DNA of 64,000 nucleotides from Melanocharis versteri (lineage: Eukaryota; Chordata; Aves; Passeriformes; Melanocharitidae). The DNA is taken from assembly GCA_013397845.1 (NCBI GenBank), contig VZTG01004579.1, forward strand, positions 273,528 to 337,527, in the 5' to 3' direction. Shown piece after piece: positions 52,001 through 61,000 of the stretch. Within the stretch, counting starts at the first letter, position 1. Each line of letters starts with the position of its first letter. A program made the position numbers and the translations under genes. A model generated the notes under the pieces. The model had not been told where the DNA came from, made no database searches, and was given only the letters and a program-made list of their open reading frames with translations.

Positions 52001-55000
52001 GGGAGAGGGCAGGTGTTTGCATCAGGGTGCTTGGTGTGGCCCTGGGAAGACACGCGGTGATTTGGCACAGCATGCCAGGAGGAATCCTGCTCTCTGCCAC
52101 CACTGAAAGCAGTGGAGGAATTGCCTGCTTACAAATGCTGCTGTCCTGTGCTCCTGGCAGCTCATGAGCCTGAGCTTGTGTGCTGTGGCCCAAGAACTTC
52201 TGGTCCATACTCTCCTGCTGTCAGGGAGGTGAGGTCCCAGGAGAGATGGTGGTACAGCTCAAAGGCTTAAGGAGATCTGCAAGCTGCAGGGAGAGGAGTC
52301 AGGGAGTCATTTGACCTGTGCCAGGCTTGAAATCCCTATTCCCTCAGAGAACAGGGAAAAGAAAAAAAAAATGGCGGGGAAATGAATGATATTTCACTGT
52401 ATGGTCCTTCTCTGATTTGTGTGTTATTTTGTATTCAGATACCTGTTTGAAGACAGGCAGTGATGGAAAGCTGGGGAAATAAGTTTTCAGCCATTCCAGA
52501 ACATTCTGGTGATAGATAGGGACTTTTGGAAAAACCCTAATAACATGATATTTTATTTTTACTTCAGTCCATGTTTCTATTTTCTCCCCTCTGGCCTTTT
52601 ATAAATTTCAGAGTTACACAAACACTTCCCAAGAATGCCCTTCTCTCTGCCTGTATGCTGGCCTTGCACATAAACAGGGAGAGCTTGAAATCTGGTTGTG
52701 AAAGCTCCCCTTTAATTGGGCAATAACAGCTTCATCTCCAGCACTATTCAGTTTACGTAGTAATTTTTATTTAGTGATTGGAACTGTTTCCTATTTGAAA
52801 GGTTTTCTACCGGTGTTTTACGCCAGTGACATTCATGTGCTGCAGTTTTCATAATCAGAAATGATGGGGCTGTTAGTTTATATGGCATTTTTCAAGGTTC
52901 TTCTATAAAATAAGTAAATATTGAATTGCCTTTGCATATTTTAATTCACTTTAATCTGTTTGAGTTGTATTGATCGAATTTTTGTGTTATATTAAGTAAT
53001 GTGACTTTTGTCCATTTTTTTCTAAATTGAAAACATTTCAAGGTGCAAAGGAAAGAAGCAAAAGTTTATTTCTTCTCTGACAAGGTTAAAGCCCAAGAGT
53101 AAGTCAGACAAAAACCCCCAAAAGCTCACACTGGATATGTTTATTGAAATATTCAAATAGAATTCGTTCTCTCTATAGAGTGAAACTATGGTGGCATATG
53201 GGGAAGTAAGATATATTACAATAAAACTGATATAAAACAGTGGAATTCAGAAATAGTGGCAGGAGATAATTTTAGTTCATTATGATTTAATTCAATTAAA
53301 TGCAACACTGTTAACTGCAGACTGAGAAGTATTACTTGTGCCTGTGCAGGCACACACAAGCATTATTTATTCTCTGCCGCATCTCTCTTTGCAGAAGAAA
53401 TTACACCAGTAAAAAGAGGGTGCTTTCATAGCACTGTAAAAGTCTCTAGACCTCGCAGACCTCAATGGAAATTTGACCGGAGCAAGGAGAAACATTGAGG
53501 TAAGGTGTTGGAGAGTAGGGCCATCAAAACCCAGGAAGCTGTCCTTAGGTAGTATATGCTCTTTGAATGCCGAGAGTGTTAGTGTAGGCTTGTGAATTAA
53601 CTCACCAGAGAGTGCCTCAAATGAGGTTGCCACCAGCAGGGAAGATATAACTGCTGGTTTTATCTTTCTTTTCTTCAGAAACAAAACAATCCATCAGAAC
53701 AAACTTCTCAGTTTGAGCTGCCTGTGCCTTGTCTATCCCAGGCATTGCTCTCAGCCTCTTGAAGGAGAGAAGTTACTGATCCCCATCCTCCTCCTCTACT
53801 TACCTGAGCTGTTCCCTGCTCTGTACCTGAGCACAACAGCTCAAACCCACGGGGGCACGCAGGCTTTCAAGGACCGTGGATTTCAATCTGAGCTGTCTGC
53901 CTAAATGCCTTTGTGCATCCACGCCTAAGGGTCGTGCCGGCCGTGCCCCAAATCCCAGCTCAGGCTCACTGCCTAGGAGGAGGCTAATGAAGGGCAGGTG
54001 GCACAAGACAGACCTCTTTCCTCTCTCCCAGGGCTTTCTGACCCTGCGAGTGTGGGGCAGTGAGCTGTGATAGAGTGTGTTCGTCGTGGCAATGGGAAAA
54101 GGTTTAGCATGGATGTTGAGAGGACCTGCCTTCTTTTTGAAACTCTCCTGCTTCAGCCTGGCTATCCCTTCCTAAACAGCAGCTCCTCCCATATAAATCT
54201 TACTCCCAGTGTCCATCAGGATGGAAACGAAAGCCCACAGGCACCTGCATGAATGCTTTGCTTGATGGCATAGAGGAACAGGCAGAGGCTTGGCTGGGAT
54301 TTTTGTATGGATTCAACAGAAAGAAACTTCTTACTTATCAAGTATGTTTTATTTGACTGTGTAAGCTGAGATGTGTGACACTGTCCTACCTGGGTCAGGC
54401 ACCCAGTGTTCATGCTTAAGGACTCCCAATAGACTTTACAACCTCAGACCTTGTAGCAGACAGGTGTATTATAAAGTCCTTGTATATGTTTTGTGATTAT
54501 GCAGTTCCATCATGGCATGGTTTAAACACCCAGCTCCTGTAACTGAAGCAAACGGATGCTTCCAGTCCCAAAGAGTGAGTCTGCAGTCTAGGTCCAGGAT
54601 AGAACCTTACCGGAAATGAAGAATAACTGTGAACTAGAAACAAAGAAATAAAATTTTAATAGTGACAATGATTACCCTTACACCACCTGCTTGACCACTG
54701 TCTGCTTACATGCAAGCGAGCAGAAGAGCATATACTGTTGAATTATTCTTAAGAAAAGAGTAAGCCTGGGAAACAAGAGAAAAACTGAAAAGGGGGCTGT
54801 GATACAGCAGTGATTTCATCTGTGAATGCTTTAGGATTGTTCGATATTGCAGGTAACTGTCTTTGATCACAGCCTTGTAACCATCACCTTTAATTTGTAG
54901 CACAGAGGTTACTATCTAGCACCCAGCTAGCCAAATGAAATGTATGGCTTGATTAAGGATCTCTTTTGTCAGTAATTTGTGCCTAATGTTTTTAGCTTTC

Positions 55001-58000
55001 CCACGGGCTGTTACAGAAAATGGTAAATCTGGTTTAAATGAAACCTGATACTGTTAATGGTTTAATAGCAGCTGCCACAGGGTTATGGCATTTTTCAACA
55101 GATGCTTCTGTTTCATTTTAAGCCTACAATAAGTCTTAGAATATATTTACATAATTAATATAAAGTACACCTACATAATAATGACAATATTTGTAATTTT
55201 AAAAGATTTCCTTAAATGACTTTGCTGTTATCTAATCACAATATAAAATTTGAAAAAGGAAGGCATATTATTAGAAATAATAAGTTATATTCGCCTCTTC
55301 AAGAAAAGTTGTAGAATGCAGCACAACTGTGAACACTTGTCATCTCCTAACACGGCAGTTATTGGTGTAGGCAAATCCCTTGCTGCTTCAGAAAAAGAGA
55401 GACAAAAAGCTTGGCTGCACCTGAGTTATGCTTGTTATCTTACCTACTGTTCAGTCAGGACTATAAAAGAAGTGGTGCCAGTATTCAAATATACACATCA
55501 AGAAAGGGCTGTGTCGAGGTGTGTGCTTACATACAGAAATATTTGAAGCAGTAAAGATTTGTGGCTGATTATTGGCTGCACAATGTCATCTGATTGAGGA
55601 AATCCCTGCTAATTTAAGAAGACCGGCATTTTAGGCTGTTCATAGTGGTTGGTTAGTTTGCATGGGTTTCTTCTATTTGGAGGTCTTATTCTTGAGTTGC
55701 AAGAAGTACTGAGAGTATATCCTACAGGATATTCAGAGTGAGAGGGTGCTCTTGAGTATTGTGGCCTTCTGTAAGTATGTGTCAGTTCACAGTGAGGAGA
55801 GAAGGAAAAAAGGCTACTCTTTCTCTGCCTTGGCTGGAAGGCAAGGCAATGTTGAGTGGCAAGTGTACCAAGGCATTTGCTGCTATGAACTGTGAGGACT
55901 GAAATGGGAACAATAAAAGGTGAAAAACATGCAAATAACAGAAAATTGTCTCTATTAAAGAAGCATCCAAGACTGTTTATTTAAGAGATTAGGCTGTCCC
56001 AGTTCTCTCAGGAAAATGTGTAGGAGTGGTGGTGAAGCAGATGTTTCACTGTGTGAGAGGTGTAGCTGATGTATTTGCTCCCCTTGTCCCCGAGGTGACT
56101 ACCCTTCATAGCTGTTAGCCTGGGTATGGTGATAGTCATCTTCCATGTTCTGGCTTTTGTGTGGGTTTTGTTTTATTTGTCCTTTAGAATGTATTAGAAT
56201 TGTTCAACGGGACCTGGGTCAATGCCCACCTTAATTAAAGAAAACAGTTAAAAATGTGGCATAGGACCAGATTTCTTTTTGTGTTTACCCTTCTTTCTTC
56301 TGTACCCGCCAAAACCTTACAGAAGGATTTACATAAGTTCATTACTTCAGGGTGTTTCTTCACCACTAGATTTCAAGTCTTTGCTATGGGAACACGATTG
56401 CTCCAGGCCCCAAGGCGTTGGTAACCCTCTTCCACACCTCCAAACTGCTCAGAAGAACATCTATACCTGTCTTATGAAAAGTGTAAACTGTGTTTGCCAG
56501 TCTCTGGTATGCTGAGAACATTTTACCTCAAAGTCCTTTTAAACCCTACACTGAGGTTCACATACTTTTCACAAAGAGCTTTAATTTAAAGGAACAAGGC
56601 TATTATGTACCAATATCATTCCCACAACTGGGTGGAGAAGAGTCTGTGACTCAGAGAGGAGCAACTTTGCAAATGTTCTTATTGGGTGTTTGGATGAACT
56701 TTCCAAAGGTGCTGCAAGACGAATCCAGTGGTGAATCTCAGCAAGCCCTCATAGGGACACCTCAGATTTCCAGGTTGGTTTGTTACTCTGTCTTAAAGAT
56801 TTCTAGTGGCAATGTTTTCCCACCACTGGTAAATAAAGACAGAAAATGAGTGCTTTCAGAAAGCCAAGGGAAAAAACAGAAGAAATCATAAAATAACCAC
56901 ACAAGAAAAAGCACAGCATTTTTTGTTGGAGTGGAAAAATGTTCAAATATATGATTTTTGGGAAGAGTTAATTGTTTTAGTGTGCAAAATTGATCCAAAG
57001 GTATGAAGTTTGTAGAGCTTTATATGATAAAAGGAAGTCAGTTCCCTTGTGATGTTTTTGTAACAAATAAATCTTTTTTCCTCCTTTGCTAGGTCCTACC
57101 ACATACAAAAGCTGTGAAGCCAGGCATGGTACTCCTCTTTGAACTCTTCCTTCTTCGTGGCACATATACCTGGATTGATCGAGAAGTGGGATGGGGAGCT
57201 TTTCCCTTATGTGATAACAATTTTAATTCTTTGGAGGGAAAATTTAAATGCCCCTTCCTCAGAGGCCATTATGACTCCAAAGTTGACAGATTCAAAAAAA
57301 TTGAAAATTTTATTTCTCAGGACTTGGATAATTGGTTATGCAATCTCTACTTTCAGGTTTGTAGTTTAAAAAATTGCTTAGTTTTCTCTGTGTTTTGCAA
57401 TATGATTCTGAAATTGGATTTTGGCTCATCTCCTATTTACTGGGATGCCTGCTTTAATCAGTAAGCATGGGGAAGACATACATGGGAAAATTCTATGGGA
57501 GAAAACTGTAGTAAATAGTGTACAGAGAGGCAAGAACTTCCTAAAATTCTTATAGCAACGTCTTGGACTGCTAGGCTTCACAAACAGTGTGCAACAAGTA
57601 TGTTCTGGCTTTGTGGAATTCCAATCTGCCTTTTTTTTTTTTCTTTTCCTCCTCTTCATAGATAATTAAACTTCCCCAGGATTCAGATAAGCAAAATAAC
57701 TGTGGTATGCATCTTCATCTGCCGCCTGAACTTCTCATGTATTCAAGCACAGCTGAAAAGAATGGTGTCTCAGAGAAGGTTGTACTGCCTGGACCACAAG
57801 GTGATGGATTCAAACTTCGGTGTTTACATTCAGGTTTTCGCTGAAGCAACCCATAGTTTCATTTCAATGTTGGCTAGTCATTACTGCTCTTGTTAAGCTA
57901 GATTTTCTTCATTCGGATATGGGTCCGACGTGTTATAGCAGGAATACTGGGACTCTTTTTATTAAGGTGGTTTAACCTTGTTTTCAGGTGTGAACAATTT

Positions 58001-61000
58001 AAACCAGCCTCATTGGTGAGGATGAAATGGCTGTGCTGGCCTACACTTAAGGCTGAATAATGCTTGGAATGTCACAGCAATAACAGTTCAGCTTCTTATG
58101 GCACCAAGCTTACAGGAAGAGAAAAGAAAAAGATGCGCTTTTTTTGTGTACTTCTGGAAGAACTTTAGCACCTCCCTGGGCTACAACAAGGGCTTCAGAT
58201 CTGGCAGGGAGATAGTTCTGGCATCAGAAGCATGCCTTATGCTACTCCTCTGAAATTCTATTAAGATTCAATCAAGGGGTAGCCCACAGGAAGGACAATT
58301 ATCATTTGCTTGTGTACAGCAGACCTCCCCAGAAGCTTGCTTAAAAAATCGCTGAATGTTCCTTTTAGACTGATCCTCCCTGGCCTCTGTGAACCTTCTG
58401 ATGTAGCTACACTGAGGACACAACTGACCGTACTGCAATGGATTCACAAATTGCTGCTCTAATGGTAGAAATCCAGTAATGAGAAGAATGGCAGGAAGCT
58501 GCTGTCGTTCTTTCTTTTAGCATGTGGGATCAGACTGCCATGAACAAAATTCATGAATTCATCCAAGAATTCATTTTTGCTATACAGATATTTCTATATT
58601 CTCTCTTGTTTAATGAACTGAAGCGTTCAGCCAACCCATAGATTGCAGTGTGTTTGTGAATATTATGTGCAGATCTGAAACACAGAATTAGTTCTTCAGG
58701 ACAGAGGTTCCTTAGACGTTTGAGAACAGCAGTAGTGATGCACATTAGATGGGACAGGAGGAGAAAGGAGAGGATTTTGAAAGCCAAGACAGAGAACGTA
58801 TAAGCAATAATCATTTAGCATGGTAAATGGGCAGCTCAGGTTGGACGCATAACTTGAAAGAGGCGAGGAGAAGTATTTTTCAGACAGTTGGTGGTGATTT
58901 AAGAGATAAAGAAAATGAGGATTGCCCTGAGATACTTTTAGGCTAAGCAGCAACTGCACTGTGATCAAAAGGCTTTTATATAACCACCCTGATAAGAGAC
59001 GCATAGAGGTGTAAACACACACTATACCGAGGATTAAGGTCTTTTTTGTTGTAATATATCTTCTACATATCTGCTAAGCTGCTTTGAGATGCAGCAAACC
59101 ATGAATAGCAGATCCAAAAGGTAGAATTGCAGGCAACTCCTTTCAGCAGTGAAGAACTATGGACAAACTCTGAATGGATCAAACTTGTCTGGTCCTACCA
59201 TCAATCTTCACATGCATTTGGAAATATACATAGAGGGTGCAGCTAAATAGGTCATGCTTTCTGGAAACACTGGGAAAACTCATGATGCTCAGTTTGAAAA
59301 GTCAAGAAAGATGTGTTTTTAAGAACTGGGAAAGAGCATTAGTGTATGTCCTATTTTGCATGCAGTCCTCTGAAGTTTGCTGATAAGGCAATCATGGAAG
59401 ATCTGCAATTTTCCTGCCGAACAGATTTGCACTAACAAAATTTTTAGGAGAAATTTTTGATATTGTTTATATTTATTTATTTTTCTTGGAGCATTCTTTA
59501 AAGATATTATTAGTTGCAATATCCCCCATGGGTTTGTTTTTTAATGTATCTATGCAGTGCTACAGTATGCTGTTTCTGCTGGTGATGTGTTGCTAAGAGA
59601 TTTAATAATGGGTAAACAAACACAACATGTGGTAATCCATTTCAAATTAAAAGTTTATTAAACGCTAGCTTGATGACTTTCTGGCTATTTACAATTAAAG
59701 GAACAAACCTTAGAGAACTGAAGATCATGTGGCAAAAATCACAACTTCAACATTTCCAACAGAAAAATGTGTTTATGATCTGTGGCGAGCTGTCGCACAT
59801 TGATATGCCCTATAAATACAGTATTATATCTGTTAAACCACCAAAAACAGGGGTGGGGAGGGGGAAGCTGTGTTAGAGTGACATTAAGGTTGAGACAAAA
59901 ACCAGAGAAAGCAAGAACAGTCTAAATGAAGACGGGTGCTCTGGAACTCACTCTACTGCAGTAGTCTAAATAGTGAGTGATCTTATATATCAATACCATA
60001 TGTGGTACTGCAACATATAAGCAAAATAAAGCAGGTTAGGAGATGATGTTTTAGCCTTCACTTCAAGTTTGTCTTGGTTTTAGAAGCTCAAAACAGAACC
60101 TTCATATTATTTCCATTAACTCCAGGCTACATTATTCTTTTAAGCCGCAGCTATATGTAGGGCTAGGTAAAGCTCTTCCCTGCTGCGCAGGCTCTCTGGT
60201 CTAGAGCACAGTGCAGGGAAATGCAGCATAATGCCTCCCATTCTACCTCCTTTGCAGATCACAGATGCACGTTATCAGACCTGGCGTGTCTCTTACTCCA
60301 AACCATATCTTCTCTCCATTCTTTTGAAGTGGTATTCTCTAAGAGGTTCATGGCAGAAGACAGCTTCTGTTTTCGTCACCACCATGCTTTGCTTTTCTTA
60401 GGAAAATATTCTGCTGTTGATCTGTTGCCCCTTACAGGATCAACAGTCCCTGTCAGAGAATAAATGACGATTTCTGAGTGGAATTAATTATCTGCTGTTG
60501 TGTGAAAGGTGGTAACCACTCTAGTAGAAGGAGCTTAGGTAAGAAAATTTGATGCAGCTACCAGGAATGTTGTCTTGGTAGGCTTGGATCGAAGTAACAT
60601 GCATGGAAACTTCAAAACTGAGAGTCTCCATATAAACACTAAGTATACAAATCCATCAAGAAAACATTCTCACAGTGAAATCCAACAAGACCCCTTTGAC
60701 TCTAGCATCCACAGGAAGAGGGGATTCACATGTGCAAAATGTCAACATAACAGTCTTTTTTGGAATCGGCAGCCCTTTCATCCTCGGAAAAGTGGATAGA
60801 CAGCACTCATATATTAGTTCTCCAGCTCAAACACTTTTAGGTCAGACAGAGGCTCATTTGGAAAGTGTTGCTCTGCACTTGTTGGGAGCCTTCATCCAAA
60901 TGCTTGCTTTTGCAGCTGTGCTGTTGATCTAACTTGACACACAAACACCAACTTGTGCCTGTATGAACTTGTGATCAGATAAAACAGGCAAGTGGAAAGC

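Larger units (their letters stand above)
45235..57092 (+). other. OFCC1: OFCC1 intron 11
   Basis: 11.9 kb. It contains the two exon-like segments (46035, 48119), their polyadenylation signal, a possible CR1 (46560), simple repeats and a stretch at 50396-50446 that reads like a zinc-finger fragment. From 51 to 56 kb I see only unsupported open frames. Confidence 0.85.
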
